This document shows, piece after piece, positions 18,416-27,705 of a stretch of DNA of 64,000 bases. Made by a program: the position numbers and the translations under genes. The DNA lies in the IMG/VR virus record IMGVR_UViG_3300025012_000083, positions 1 to 64,000 of that record; one strand, given 5' to 3'. The notes under the pieces were generated by a model that saw only the letters and a program-made list of their open reading frames with translations, did no database searches and had not been told where the DNA came from. Within the stretch, counting starts at the first letter, position 1; each line of letters starts with the position of its first letter. Origin of the DNA: a virus.

Positions 18416-19484
18416 TTTTTATTTTTAATAATCTCAACTCTTCTTCAAGTTCAGCATTTTTAAAATCTAATTTTTCAATTAGTTCTCTCTGTTCATTTAT
18501 CATTGCACTATAATCATTTTCATCAAATTGAAGTTGTTTTCTAATGCTTTCATTACTCATATCTGCAACCTGTTTCATACCTTCACATGTTTCAATGTCA
18601 TAAAGGTTAACTTCTACTTCCATAAAACCTTTTTCTTGAAGTTGCTTCATTATTCCAGATAATGTTCCGGCGCCTTTAGATTTCTTATTTGAGTGATTTA
18701 CAGAAATACCATTATCCTTTGCCATTGCAAGAATAGCACGATACATTTTATCTTTTGCTTCAAATAGAGACTTAATTCCACCAACTTGACTTTGTACAGA
18801 TCCTATATCGCTAGTCATTAGTGCTAATGCTTGGTTTATTTTATCTATTTGATTAAAACTTTTTGCTATTTCTATAACTATGGGTAATTTAAAAGAATCC
18901 TCAAGAGTTGATTCATCTAACATATCAACTAAAGAGTTATATAACCCCTTTTGATCCAAAGGATTTTCATTCTCAAATGGATCATAACCAACCATCCGAA
19001 TCACATCATCTTTATTACGTTTGTCTTCTTCAGTCCACTCAACATTTTCTCCTGTTTCAAATATATTTCTTTCTCCACTAACATCAATAAGAGTAGAATC
19101 AAAAAATGTTTTTGAACTATACTGAGGCAAACTATTAATTTTTTGAAAATAAATACCAGCTATATTTGTATTTCCATTGGTAGCTTGTTGTGCTACACTT
19201 GGATACAAGTTTGAATCAAAATATACATCTAATAATCTACATAAAAAATACAATGCAATTTTTGTATCTTCATATTTATTAACTAGGAATGAATATAATT
19301 CAATTACGCATTCTTTACATACTACCATCCTATGATCATTCCCTTTTAGGATAATAGAATTAGATTTATAATAGTCTTTATCTTTTTGTTTGTCTTTGGT
19401 ACAACATACACATTTGTATAATATTTTTTCTTCTTTAACTTGTGGCAAGGTACTATTTGCCACTTTTTTAGGTCTTCCTGCCAC
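18393..19484 (-). CDS. Terminase small subunit-like protein
   Basis: 363 residues from the GTG at 19484, placed 8-9 nt after AAAGGAAG. That gives an N-terminus VAGRPKK, typical of this family, followed by a four-Cys zinc motif (CVCCTK and VCKEC, residues about 25-65), a helical core and a coiled coil ending LEEELRLLKIKSGG. An ATG at 19520 would overlap the endonuclease gene's stop region and has no ribosome site. Directly upstream of TerL. Probable packaging-site recognition; the zinc motif plus GRPKK start is seen in TerS-like proteins of Bacillota phages. Confidence 0.65.
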   Translation of the reverse strand: MAGRPKKVANSTLPQVKEEKILYKCVCCTKDKQKDKDYYKSNSIILKGNDHRMVVCKECVIELYSFLVNKYEDTKIALYFLCRLLDVYFDSNLYPSVAQQATNGNTNIAGIYFQKINSLPQYSSKTFFDSTLIDVSGERNIFETGENVEWTEEDKRNKDDVIRMVGYDPFENENPLDQKGLYNSLVDMLDESTLEDSFKLPIVIEIAKSFNQIDKINQALALMTSDIGSVQSQVGGIKSLFEAKDKMYRAILAMAKDNGISVNHSNKKSKGAGTLSGIMKQLQEKGFMEVEVNLYDIETCEGMKQVADMSNESIRKQLQFDENDYSAMINEQRELIEKLDFKNAELEEELRLLKIKSGGIING

Positions 19485-19501
19485 AAGGTCACTTCCTTTA
19501 A

Positions 19502-20710
19502 TTAAACTACATTTTTCCAAGATTTATTAGTTTTTATATTATAAATTGCAGCGTCTTTCATACCATATTCTTTTGAAATATAGGTAATTGGAAACCCTTT
19601 GTCTAATAATTCTCTAATTCTAATTACTTCATCTCTTGTTAGTCTTTTATATTCTTTTATATTTCTTTGTTTATTTTTAATAGTTTTTTCTTTTATTTCT
19701 AGAATTTCCTTAAATTCACCATCAAAGTATTTACTTTTAAACTCTTCAAATTGATCTTGAGTATTATTTGTAAGACCATACATAACATGAAACAGCTTAT
19801 GTAATTTTCTTTTAAGTGGTATCCCTAAACCATGCTTATAATTTAAATCCAAAAAGCATTTATTTATTTTTTTAATTTCTTCATCAGAGTATTTAAGCAT
19901 GTTGTCATAAATTGGCAATTCTAATAAGTTTAATGTCTCAGCAATAATATCACTAAAATTTTCATTGGCATGATGTATTTGTAAATCTCTATTATTTTCA
20001 CCTGTGAATGCACATTTATAGTCATACACTTTTAAACTATCATTCTTCCATTCATTCAAAATGCTTCTAAAATAAGTGTGTAAAGGAGTTAGACCGCCTT
20101 TCCAATTCTTATTGTTAGATCCTCTGTTATTTATACCTATTTTCCTTCTTTGCTCGACTGGCATAATATAACCCTTATGTGCCTCGCTATTTATTTTAAA
20201 TAACATTTCATCGCTTCTACATACTCTCAATTTAGTAGCCTTATTTTTTATAGCGTCCCATGTTCTATCTTTAAATCCTTCTTGTAATTTATCTTGTGGC
20301 ATACTTGGATAATTAATTTTTAAGAAATTAATATCTTCGTCATTCCAATTATCGTTCTTTTCTGTCTTTCTAATATTCCATTGATAAATTATATTAGTTA
20401 GTGTCTTATAATTCGAATTTGGAAATTTATTAATTAATTCTTTTCTACCTATTTTTAAATAGTTATCGTATATCCATTTAATATCTTCAAATAACCACTT
20501 GTTTTTGAAGATATTTGATCTATCTTGATACCAACTATAAATATCAAAATCATCAGTTTGTTTGTATTTCCCTTTGACGCATTCTTTGCATTTTGTTCGA
20601 TACCCTTCTTTTGCAGTTTCTTCTTTGTAAAAATTTTCTTCCGTAAGTTCTTTTTCTTCTCCACATTGAGTACATGTTCTCATTTTAATCTCTTGATTTT
20701 CTACTAACAT
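19502..20710 (-). CDS. HNH homing endonuclease
   Basis: 402 residues, ATG behind GAAGGAATT. Order: four-Cys zinc finger at residues 13-45 (CTQCGEEK, CKECVKG), two tandem SANT/Myb-like helix units (DIKWIYDNYLKIGRKEL and NDEDINFLKINYPSMPQDKL), an NUMOD-like stretch (EQRRKIGINNRGSNN), then an HNH nuclease (CAFTGENNRDLQIHHANENF with later KRKLHKLFHVMYG). It ends 18 bases before the TerS-like gene start. A mobile endonuclease inserted at the head of the packaging genes. Confidence 0.82.
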   Translation of the reverse strand: MLVENQEIKMRTCTQCGEEKELTEENFYKEETAKEGYRTKCKECVKGKYKQTDDFDIYSWYQDRSNIFKNKWLFEDIKWIYDNYLKIGRKELINKFPNSNYKTLTNIIYQWNIRKTEKNDNWNDEDINFLKINYPSMPQDKLQEGFKDRTWDAIKNKATKLRVCRSDEMLFKINSEAHKGYIMPVEQRRKIGINNRGSNNKNWKGGLTPLHTYFRSILNEWKNDSLKVYDYKCAFTGENNRDLQIHHANENFSDIIAETLNLLELPIYDNMLKYSDEEIKKINKCFLDLNYKHGLGIPLKRKLHKLFHVMYGLTNNTQDQFEEFKSKYFDGEFKEILEIKEKTIKNKQRNIKEYKRLTRDEVIRIRELLDKGFPITYISKEYGMKDAAIYNIKTNKSWKNVV

Positions 20711-20765
20711 CTATAATTCCTTCTTTCCGTATATTTTTGAATCCCCGTACTATAAAAAAGTAAAA

Positions 20766-20813
20766 GAAGATAGGGTACGGAGATGAAGGAGCTACCTTCA
20801 AAAACCTATCTTC
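20766..20813 (-). terminator. Intrinsic terminator with nested hairpin
   Basis: Nine-bp outer stem GAAGATAGG/CCTATCTTC enclosing GAAGG/CCTTC, followed on the minus strand by TTTTACTTTTTT. It separates the antirepressor transcript from the packaging genes. Confidence 0.7.
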
Positions 20814-21010
20814 TATGCCTATATTTTCATAGACACAAAGACGTATTATTGCTAATACGCCTATAATCCACAAAACTTTATAATCATTACTATTACAATT
20901 CCCATCCACACAGAAGACACCTGATTGCTCAAGCGTCTTATAACTTACAAAACATTATTTATTATTAGATTAAAAGGTACGACATTTAGTGGTGAACCTA
21001 CAAATTTAAC
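20814..21010. other. Intergenic stretch with small hairpin
   Basis: No gene seen. Contains AAGAC/GTCTT enclosing TTGA/TCAG at about 20913-20938 (minus strand), 100 nt upstream of the terminator. No convincing sigma-A promoter is visible. Confidence 0.35.
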
Positions 21011-21871
21011 TTATTTCAATTTCTTAATACCACCATCACCAACCATAATTTTATCTATCTTCTTCAATTCCTTAATAGACTTTTCTGCTCTAACTGGCAC
21101 TATTCTATTAGGATACTCCTTAACCAAATCACTATAAATCTCTTTCCATGTATAATTTTTCTTTACCATCCAAACTATCTCTTCTTCGATTTCTTTTATC
21201 TCTTCTAAATCTCTTGTAGATAAGAAATCTCTAAGATTATCACGTTCTTTTAAATCTAAATATTTCTTAATTTCTTTAGCATACATTCCATAAAGCATGT
21301 CATATGTAGTATTCGTAATACATGCATATGGATTGTAAAAATGACTTAACTCTCCACGACTTTTCAATATGGACATTGCTTCAGTTTCTTTGTTTCTTTT
21401 GATTGTTCCTATTTCTCTTGCTACTAATTGCTTTAATTCATCTGGCGTAATTGCTTGAGTTAAAATTGCTTCCTTGATATAAAAGTAATCATTAATTACA
21501 GCTTTATATTGGATAATAGATAATTCACTGTCCATAAATTTCAACAGTAAACTATATCCACGTTCAGACAATAAGAAGATATTATTACTAACTTTAATTG
21601 CTTGATTTGTAAATATCTTACTGCCGACCAAAACGGCAGTTGCTTCTTTACTGTCTTTTAAGTCAAGATAATGAATTCCTATATCAAAATGCTTTATATT
21701 TTTATTTATTAATTCATTTATATGACTTGGCTTTTTATTGTGCAATTCTGCTACAGTTTTTGCTAAAATTACTCTTTGATCTCCACCAAAACCACCATAA
21801 ACATTAGGGACATCAATTCCGCATACTTTTGTTGTACCTTTTATTATTAACTCATTAATATTATTTTCCAT
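21011..21871 (-). CDS. ORF6N-domain antirepressor-like protein
   Basis: 286 residues, ATG behind AGAAAGGATA. Residues 10-105 match the ORF6N DNA-binding domain (IKGTTKVCGIDVPNVYGGFG, VAELHNKKPSHINELINKNI, IHYLDLKD, FLLSERGYSLLLKFM). The rest is a helical C-terminal domain. Family members act as antirepressors or lytic regulators in phages. Start overlaps the previous gene by 11 bases, so the two are translated together. Confidence 0.75.
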   Translation of the reverse strand: MENNINELIIKGTTKVCGIDVPNVYGGFGGDQRVILAKTVAELHNKKPSHINELINKNIKHFDIGIHYLDLKDSKEATAVLVGSKIFTNQAIKVSNNIFLLSERGYSLLLKFMDSELSIIQYKAVINDYFYIKEAILTQAITPDELKQLVAREIGTIKRNKETEAMSILKSRGELSHFYNPYACITNTTYDMLYGMYAKEIKKYLDLKERDNLRDFLSTRDLEEIKEIEEEIVWMVKKNYTWKEIYSDLVKEYPNRIVPVRAEKSIKELKKIDKIMVGDGGIKKLK

Positions 21872-22442
21872 TTGTGGCTGTATCCTTTCTATTACTTCTA
21901 CACTTTTCGTACCCTATGGTGTCGAATAGTCGAGGAACAAGAATATTGATGTTTTTACCACAATAAAGAAGATAAGGATTAACCAAATAAAAGGTTTCCT
22001 TACCTAGTTCATAACTTACTATTGCTAATTTCTCTCTAAGACTTTTCATATTTCTATTTACTGTTTTTCTATTAATATCTAATATATTTGCTAATCCAAT
22101 TTGATTTAATGGATTGTCATCTAAATCAACAAGTAAATTCATTTCCCATTTTAAATATGGAGATAAAGAATATAAAAATGCTATCTCACTTTTTGTTATT
22201 CCATATTGTTCTGTTGCATGAGCAATTTCTAAATTAAATACTTTTGTAAAATGATCTTTAGGTTTCCAATGTTGTTTCTTAACATCTTTTACAAAAAGAG
22301 AAGCAGTTAAAGTATTATCTTCATCTTTTTTAAGATATTGTTTTATAAAGTCTCCAATTTCTTTTTGTGCTTTTATATCCTTAAACGTATCAACATCACT
22401 AGCAAAAATATCTGCTAATATCCGCATAGTTTTATCTTCCAT
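21861..22442 (-). CDS. Helix-turn-helix (replication/regulatory) protein
   Basis: 193 residues from the ATG at 22442, 9 nt after GAGGTG; earlier ATGs overlap that site. Winged-helix region near residues 105-155: LNQIGLANILDINRKTVNRNMKSLREKLAIVSYELG, then VNPYLLYCGKNINILVPRLF. This resembles small plasmid/phage replication or transcription factors in Bacillota. Whether it is an initiator or a repressor cannot be decided. Confidence 0.6.
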   Translation of the reverse strand: MEDKTMRILADIFASDVDTFKDIKAQKEIGDFIKQYLKKDEDNTLTASLFVKDVKKQHWKPKDHFTKVFNLEIAHATEQYGITKSEIAFLYSLSPYLKWEMNLLVDLDDNPLNQIGLANILDINRKTVNRNMKSLREKLAIVSYELGKETFYLVNPYLLYCGKNINILVPRLFDTIGYEKCRSNRKDTATNGK

Positions 22443-22481
22443 TGTAGACATCACCTCTTTCATCATCACAGACAAATAAAA

Positions 22482-22727
22482 TTATTTTAAAATTTTATGT
22501 TTGTCTAATTCCCTTCTTAATAGGGATGTTGCTTTAGTTAATTTATTTAAATTAACCATTGCTTTATAATTTAAAAAATCATTAATTAATTTTTGAAATA
22601 ATTCTGGTTTATTATTATTAATTTTAAAATAAACGCTTTCTTCTTTTTTCTCTGAACCAACTAATTGAAATTTGTAACTAACAAATAATGCAGCCAAATA
22701 AAAATCTTTTGTTTCAAAAATATTCAT
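22482..22727 (-). CDS. DUF5659-like small protein
   Basis: 81 residues from the ATG at 22727 behind AAAGGTG. Begins MNIFETKDFYLAALFVSYKFQLVG, the signature of the DUF5659 family of phage and plasmid proteins. Neighbour at 22755-23033 is a diverged paralogue, so this is a tandem pair. Function unknown. Confidence 0.6.
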   Translation of the reverse strand: MNIFETKDFYLAALFVSYKFQLVGSEKKEESVYFKINNNKPELFQKLINDFLNYKAMVNLNKLTKATSLLRRELDKHKILK

Positions 22728-22754
22728 ATTATCAATCACCTTTCATCATCTCAA

Positions 22755-23033
22755 TTATTTAACTTTGGTTACTTCATACTTTGCTATTTCTGACCTTATG
22801 ATTTTTGAGATTTGTTTTCTGTTTTTTGAGAAAGATAAAACATTTATATTTGCATTATCATTTATAAAATTGTTATAAAGATTAATTAATTCTTCTTTTT
22901 CTCCAGTAAAATGAACAAAAACTTTAATTCCATAATCTTTATCTTTTGTAATTTCAATGTTATTATATTTATATCCTAATGTAATAAGATAAGATATAAA
23001 ATTTGTATCACTATACCTAAAATTAACTTGCAT
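22755..23033 (-). CDS. DUF5659-like small protein, paralogue
   Basis: 92 residues, ATG behind TAAAGGAGG. FRYSDTNFISYLITLGYKYNN and the C-terminal half (NNFINDNANINVLSFSKNRKQIS) parallel the gene at 22482-22727. Function unknown. Confidence 0.55.
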   Translation of the reverse strand: MQVNFRYSDTNFISYLITLGYKYNNIEITKDKDYGIKVFVHFTGEKEELINLYNNFINDNANINVLSFSKNRKQISKIIRSEIAKYEVTKVK

Positions 23034-23176
23034 AATTAAATGCCTCCTTTAAATTTAAAATATCAAATAAATTAAATAATCAAACCTAAATATTGAGCGT
23101 TAGCGAAATATTTAGAAAGAGGAACACGCTTGTTCCGATACACTTGCTCTCGTTGTGTGTTATTATTTTTATTAAA

Positions 23177-23325
23177 TTATATCTCCACCCAATGCCCACA
23201 ATCAGCACACCATAATATTGTCTTACCACAATAAAATTTCATCCAGAACCTATTTTTGAAGCATATAGGGCATATTGTATTTTCGTTGATTGAATCATAA
23301 ATATTAGTTTCTTTCATTTTGTTTA
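23177..23325 (-). pseudogene. Zinc-ribbon gene broken by one-base frameshift
   Basis: A ribosome site AAGGAGG lies 8 nt before ATA at 23325. That frame reads ATA-AAC-AAA-ATG then KETNIYDSINE; the frame then has to slip by one base within CGAAATAC to continue as TICPICFKNRFW, then YCGKTILWCADCGHWVEI and a stop. The second frame has a perfect CxxC...CxxC ribbon but no start of its own. Either a decayed gene, a sequencing indel, or programmed frameshifting. Confidence 0.45.
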
Positions 23326-24127
23326 TTGTTTAATCCTCCTTATAGAGAATATACTATAAAATACAGTTTTTCTTGGATTGTTAAGTGATAGTTTTTATCT
23401 GGGATATACTATCAAACCCATTTAGTAAGTTATTGGGGAATCAACGGACTCCCCATATTTGAATCAGCAATTTAAAATCTTCCCACTCGTGAAAGATATT
23501 TTTGTTAATAGAATAGAGAAGGGAGATATGGTAATTATGATAATATTATTTATCTCCCTTGTGTGACCACATCTAAATTTCTTTAGATGGACAATATAAC
23601 GTGCCTAAAGCACAAACGACTTTTATATTACTAACCAGAAAAGCAAGCAAAATAAGACTATTTTTCTTAATTAATTAATTATATTATCCATTTATTTATT
23701 AAAATCATCCTCTTGTTTCTAAGATAGTATCTTTTAAAATACTATATTTTTAATATTTGTTCTTCTAGTTAAGGATTGTTAATCCTAAAATTTATTTATG
23801 GCATGATTAGCGAAACGATTGTCGTATTTGCGTAATAATGAGACTAATGTTATATAGAATTTACGAATAATGATTTTGTGTTTTGCGAAGCGGATTAGCG
23901 ATTTTTCTTTTACTGTTAAGTAAAACCTGCTTGTTTATCAGTTTCAAATGTTTGAGAAATATGTAAAGTTAAACTTACACAATCTTGCATTATTTGATAT
24001 GTCTTATCTGTTTATATCACAGATTAGCTTTAAATAGTCTATCTTGCTTTGCTTCTGGCTAGTTTTTTAATAAGGGAAGTGTGGTTAGGCAATCCTCTTA
24101 TTAACTGTCTTGGTTAAGATTCTTAGA
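23326..24127. other. Non-coding stretch, about 0.8 kb
   Basis: No convincing gene on either strand. Hairpins: GGGGA/TCCCC at 23435-23454; GGGAGATA/TATCTCCC at 23521-23559, followed on the minus strand by TTCTC, a possible terminator; ATAGTAT/ATACTAT near 23727-23750 with a T-run on the plus strand; AGGATT/AATCCT near 23780. It could contain a small RNA, but I see no clear promoter. Confidence 0.35.
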
Positions 24128-24817
24128 TTAACTTTCTAAAGATGATAAATATTTCCCTACAATATCAGCAGTTGAATCATGAATACTATAAGGAAATTCA
24201 TACTCAACAATTTCTTCCATCATAGCTTTTTCAATAGAAATACTGAGTTTGTCAGCTTTTGCTAGTAATGCTTTGTAATTATCACTAACAATATTCCTAT
24301 CAAAATTAATTGTTTTTGTAACTACTACATCATATCGATATGACGTTTCATTACCTTCTAGATTAAATTTGAAGCCATTTTTCTGTGTCTTTTGTTCATC
24401 TGTCTTTATATTGATAAGACTATTTAATACATTAGCTAAATTCCTAGATTGTTTTGCATTTGATATAGCAGAATCTAAACTAAGATTATTATTATCCTTA
24501 GTTTCAATTATTATATCTCTTTTAGCTATTTCTACTGAAATTTCTAATTTTGTCTTTTCTGCAATTAGATTTTGCACAAGATTAATGATATCAACTGTTG
24601 AAGCATCAGGATATTCTCTAATGGTAGTAGTATCTAGTTCCTCATTTTGTGCTTCTGGATTTGATTTTTCTTTAAAGTGTGATTCAATTACAGAAATAGA
24701 ATTGTTTTTATTAGAAAGATAAGATGTTAGAGATGAAATAGTTTTATCAATATAAACCAATGTGCGAAAGGACTCTTTTAGTGAAATTGCGGATTGTGTA
24801 TTTTGTGAATTAGACAT
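24128..24817 (-). CDS. Coiled-coil protein, unknown
   Basis: 229 residues, ATG behind GAAAGAAGG. Helical N-terminal half, with EKTKLEISVEIAKRDI near residue 90, and a C-terminal region ending EYEFPYSIHDSTADIVGKYLSS. No Cys motif, no membrane segment. Preceded by a long structured intergenic region. Function not recognised. Confidence 0.55.
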   Translation of the reverse strand: MSNSQNTQSAISLKESFRTLVYIDKTISSLTSYLSNKNNSISVIESHFKEKSNPEAQNEELDTTTIREYPDASTVDIINLVQNLIAEKTKLEISVEIAKRDIIIETKDNNNLSLDSAISNAKQSRNLANVLNSLINIKTDEQKTQKNGFKFNLEGNETSYRYDVVVTKTINFDRNIVSDNYKALLAKADKLSISIEKAMMEEIVEYEFPYSIHDSTADIVGKYLSSLES

Positions 24818-24829
24818 ATTTGTTATTTC

Positions 24830-25400
24830 CTTCTTTCAATTGTTAATTTTATTTTTTGTTAGAGTAATTAACTCAATTATTATTATGAAGGAATTAGTAG
24901 CTTGAGCAGATCATATTTTTCAATATAATCTTACATAATTCCTTCACAATACAAGCAAAAATGCATCCATAAACCTCATACTCTTTATCAGAGCAATGCC
25001 TGTCTTTCAAGGTCTTACTAACTTATGCACATGATTTTAGGGAAGGTTCGCAATTGCACTAGCGTTGACCTAATTTTATCAAACCCTAAAATAAGTTTTT
25101 ATTGTTGCTGTTTTGGTTTATGCAATTTCCAAAAATCATCACCACAACAATTTATAGAGGGAAATAAAAGATTGCTCTCATGAGCATGTAATAGATGATA
25201 TCAGACCACAATAGTAAGGCGGTGTATCTTACATCTCAGATACTCTTTCGAGTGCGTCAGGAACCATTTCTGACCTTATTGTAGTTAATTAAGGTAACTG
25301 CCAATGAATCGCCAAACTCACCATATCTGTAAGAGATATTTAATCTCTAGAAATATCCTGCAATTAAACCATCACCTATCTGAGTGATATCACTTTTTAT
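24830..25400 (-). other. Structured intergenic region (possible ncRNA/leader)
   Basis: About 570 nt without a gene but full of paired segments: TGAAGGAATTA/TAATTCCTTCA (11 bp) near 24890-24954; TTTTAGGG/CCCTAAAA around 25036-25095, enclosing AGGT...ACCT; and a multi-branched unit at 25208-25282. It lies upstream of the 24817 gene in the direction of transcription, so it could be its leader or a separate RNA. Confidence 0.4.
25208..25282 (-). ncRNA. Four-way-junction RNA candidate
   Basis: On the minus strand ACAATAAGG pairs with CCTTAC-TATTGT and encloses three hairpins: TCAG/CTGA, ACTC-GAAA-GAGT (GNRA tetraloop) and TATCT/AGATA. The compact fold and GNRA loop argue for a functional RNA. It lacks the T-arm consensus, so it is not a tRNA. 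Confidence 0.4.
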
Positions 25401-25401
25401 C

Positions 25402-25587
25402 TTACTCTTCTTCTTCAGTATCCTCAGATTCCCCATCTAAAGACAAATACTGATCACAACCATTGATTGTAATATCTAAAATTCCAGCTTGCTTTTTTGT
25501 ACCTTCTAGTTTATATAGTTTAGTTGACCATTCACATACACTAGCTTTTACACAAGATTCACAGAATTGATTATTTAAATTAGCCAT
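25402..25587 (-). CDS. Small Cys-containing acidic protein
   Basis: 61 residues, ATG behind AAAGGGTGG. Cys at 9, 12, 18 and 44 (FCESCVKASVCEW, NGCDQYL) and an acidic tail DTEEEE. Likely metal-binding. Similar small genes are common in Bacillota phages, but no function is known to me. Confidence 0.6.
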   Translation of the reverse strand: MANLNNQFCESCVKASVCEWSTKLYKLEGTKKQAGILDITINGCDQYLSLDGESEDTEEEE

Positions 25588-25714
25588 ATATTAATAAATT
25601 CCACCCTTTATATTTTTTTATTTATTATTAGTCTTCATCCCGACTTACGTAAATAATTGTATTGTGCTACCATGTCTGTTCAGGACTTATATAGTAGCAC
25701 AAAAATTTATATAT

Positions 25715-25999
25715 TTATTGCTTAACTAAATCTGCAAACTCTTTACCAACCTTAAATCCAACCCTAAATGAATCTTCGGAAGTCCAAGTTTCACCTTTAC
25801 GATCTCCGAATCGAATAATTCCAGTTGTCCCTTTAGTTGGTTTCTTCTCAAAGTTACCAAAATTAACGATTTTCACAGGTTCTCCAGTTGCTACAGTTTC
25901 TTTAATTACATCCAATACAGCATTAATTGCTTTTTCAGCGTCTTTTTTTGACATTTCACCTTTTAAACTTACTGCTGTAACCATTTCATTTTTCGTCAT
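25715..25999 (-). CDS. HU/IHF-family DNA-binding protein
   Basis: 94 residues, the usual length. MTKNEMVTAVSLKGEMSKKDAEKAINAVLDVIKETVATGEPVKIVNFGNFEKK is the HU helix-and-core pattern. The DNA-grasping arm is atypical: the GRNPxTG motif is replaced by PTKGTTGIIRFGDRKGETW. Ends FKVGKEFADLVK. Binds and bends DNA; possible roles in packaging or replication. Good ribosome site. Confidence 0.88.
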   Translation of the reverse strand: MTKNEMVTAVSLKGEMSKKDAEKAINAVLDVIKETVATGEPVKIVNFGNFEKKPTKGTTGIIRFGDRKGETWTSEDSFRVGFKVGKEFADLVKQ

Positions 26000-26104
26000 G
26001 TTTTAATATATCCCCTTTTTATTCTTTAATAGTATCTGCGTACTTTTAGTACCAGACCTGTGTTTTTCAATTTGTTATTGTTATTTATTTTTGTTTTATT
26101 TAAT

Positions 26105-27346
26105 CTAAATTTGTTGTGCAATTTCACACATAGGACTTCTATACGTATTCTTTAACTTCACACATGAAAAATACTTTGTGTCCTTAAATACTTCTATTGC
26201 TCTTTGCATACCATTATCTCTAGGATTTGTACTCTTTAAATCTCTTTGCTCAAACATATCCCCCTCAATAATAATTTTACATTTAGCACGTTGAATAATT
26301 GTTCTCATAGTATAAGCATCAATATTCTGTGCCTCAGTAACAAAAATACAATCCTTCTCAGATATCTCAATTCCTCTAATTTCAGAAGTAGGAATCAATA
26401 ATAATTTACCTTCTTCAATTAAATCTTCTACAGCAGACATAGCACCAAATTTACTTGACAAAATGCCACCTAAACTAGATTGAAGTAGTTTATCATCTCT
26501 TGAACCAGGATAATATCCTTGCATTTGACTATTCTTTAAAGGAACAGAATTGAATATTATTACACACTTATCTATCTCTCCACTGTGAATATTTTGCATT
26601 ATCCAACTCAAAGATAATAAACTTTTAGCACTTCCTGCTACTCCAAATAATAGTGTAAATACTGTACTATCCAATGAGTCCATTGCAATTATCTGATATG
26701 GATCTTTTGGTGTAAATTTATCAAGATATATAGAATTTATTGTTTTCTCTTTTAAAGAAATAAATCCTTTCTCTGTATTCCATCTTTGTTGATCTACAAT
26801 TATACCACTTTCATCTTCTATTAATAAATATTCATTATTAAGAAGTCCAAAAATATTGATTGGATTAGATTTATGATTTTTTATTTCTTGTTGAGACATC
26901 TTAACTGTCTTATAACCCTTGTAATCAAACTTTTCTTCTTTAAACTCAAACATATCACAAGGAATTCCAAATGCTTTTGCCTTAATATAAAGATTAAGAT
27001 CATCAGTCAAGAACAAAAAATCATTATCTTCTTGATATGCTTGGAAGGAGAAGCCTAAGATAAAGTTATCTGACTTATGTGTAAGAAACTTATTTTCGAA
27101 TGAAAAATCATAAAATGTTAAAATATCTAAATTAGTTGCATTTTTAATTTTTCTTGTTGCATCTCTAGCTTGATATCCAACTTCTGTTGAGCGTTTCAAA
27201 CCATCAATTTCTTCAATGCAGACTATACAAGTGATTACTTTGTCATAATCTTCAAATCTGAATGATGGGTTTAATAAAACGTTTGTATCAACAAATATTC
27301 TTCTGTTAGATGCATTTGAATTAATATATGATGGTTTATCGGGCAA
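26105..27346 (-). CDS. PIN-PhoH fusion protein
   Basis: 413 residues. Residues 14-130: PIN RNase-like domain (IFVDTNVLLNPSF with the first Asp, VCIEEIDGLKR with Glu/Asp, FLTDDLNLYIKA with Asp). Residues about 215-413: PhoH ATPase with Walker A LLFGVAGSAKSLLSL and Walker B-like CIFVTEAQNI; the usual Asp before EAQN is replaced by Thr. Probably an RNA-processing ATPase-nuclease. Start TTG at 27346 is 11 nt after AAAGGA; an in-frame ATA one codon earlier is at 8 nt. Confidence 0.85.
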   Translation of the reverse strand: MPDKPSYINSNASNRRIFVDTNVLLNPSFRFEDYDKVITCIVCIEEIDGLKRSTEVGYQARDATRKIKNATNLDILTFYDFSFENKFLTHKSDNFILGFSFQAYQEDNDFLFLTDDLNLYIKAKAFGIPCDMFEFKEEKFDYKGYKTVKMSQQEIKNHKSNPINIFGLLNNEYLLIEDESGIIVDQQRWNTEKGFISLKEKTINSIYLDKFTPKDPYQIIAMDSLDSTVFTLLFGVAGSAKSLLSLSWIMQNIHSGEIDKCVIIFNSVPLKNSQMQGYYPGSRDDKLLQSSLGGILSSKFGAMSAVEDLIEEGKLLLIPTSEIRGIEISEKDCIFVTEAQNIDAYTMRTIIQRAKCKIIIEGDMFEQRDLKSTNPRDNGMQRAIEVFKDTKYFSCVKLKNTYRSPMCEIAQQI

Positions 27347-27386
27347 TATAAACCAGATCCTTTGCTATTTATTTTACTGTGATTTA

Positions 27387-27644
27387 TCATGAGACACTAT
27401 CCATACTACCATTAAACAAATATCTCTGATTATCTTTTACATCAGTAATAGTCTGTTTATTTTTATCATTTTGCTTTAATCTGAGCAAATAATTATAGTA
27501 TGGGTCTGTAATATAGCGTTGTTTGCGAGTTCCACTACTGAATTTACCTATTACTACTAGATTATCTCCATAGTTGCCGTGGTATTGCTTTAGGATATTT
27601 AGATTAATTAGATATGACATTTCTTGTTTGCTGATTTTTTCCAA
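27387..27644 (-). CDS. Small protein, unknown
   Basis: 85 residues with basic tract RKQRYITDPYYNYLLRLKQNDKN. The TTG at 27644 is 15 nt from AAAGGAG; in-frame ATC five codons earlier would be closer but very near the site, so the start is unsure. Directly upstream of the PIN-PhoH gene. Confidence 0.45.
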   Translation of the reverse strand: MEKISKQEMSYLINLNILKQYHGNYGDNLVVIGKFSSGTRKQRYITDPYYNYLLRLKQNDKNKQTITDVKDNQRYLFNGSMDSVS

Positions 27645-27705
27645 TGTTTTGTTATTGATGCTCCTTTTGGTTTGGAGTTTTTGTTAATTTTTGTTGTTTA
27701 TATAT

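Noticed and set aside
20685-20909. 74-residue open frame on the minus strand
   Set aside because: It runs through the strong terminator at 20766-20813 and into the next gene's leader, and has no ribosome site.
23177-23325. Intact 46-residue zinc-ribbon gene
   Set aside because: A first reading joined the two parts, but careful base counting shows a one-base frame difference.
25208-25282. tRNA
   Set aside because: Cloverleaf-like layout, but stem lengths are wrong and there is no GGTTCGAATCC-type T-loop or CCA-proximal acceptor pattern.
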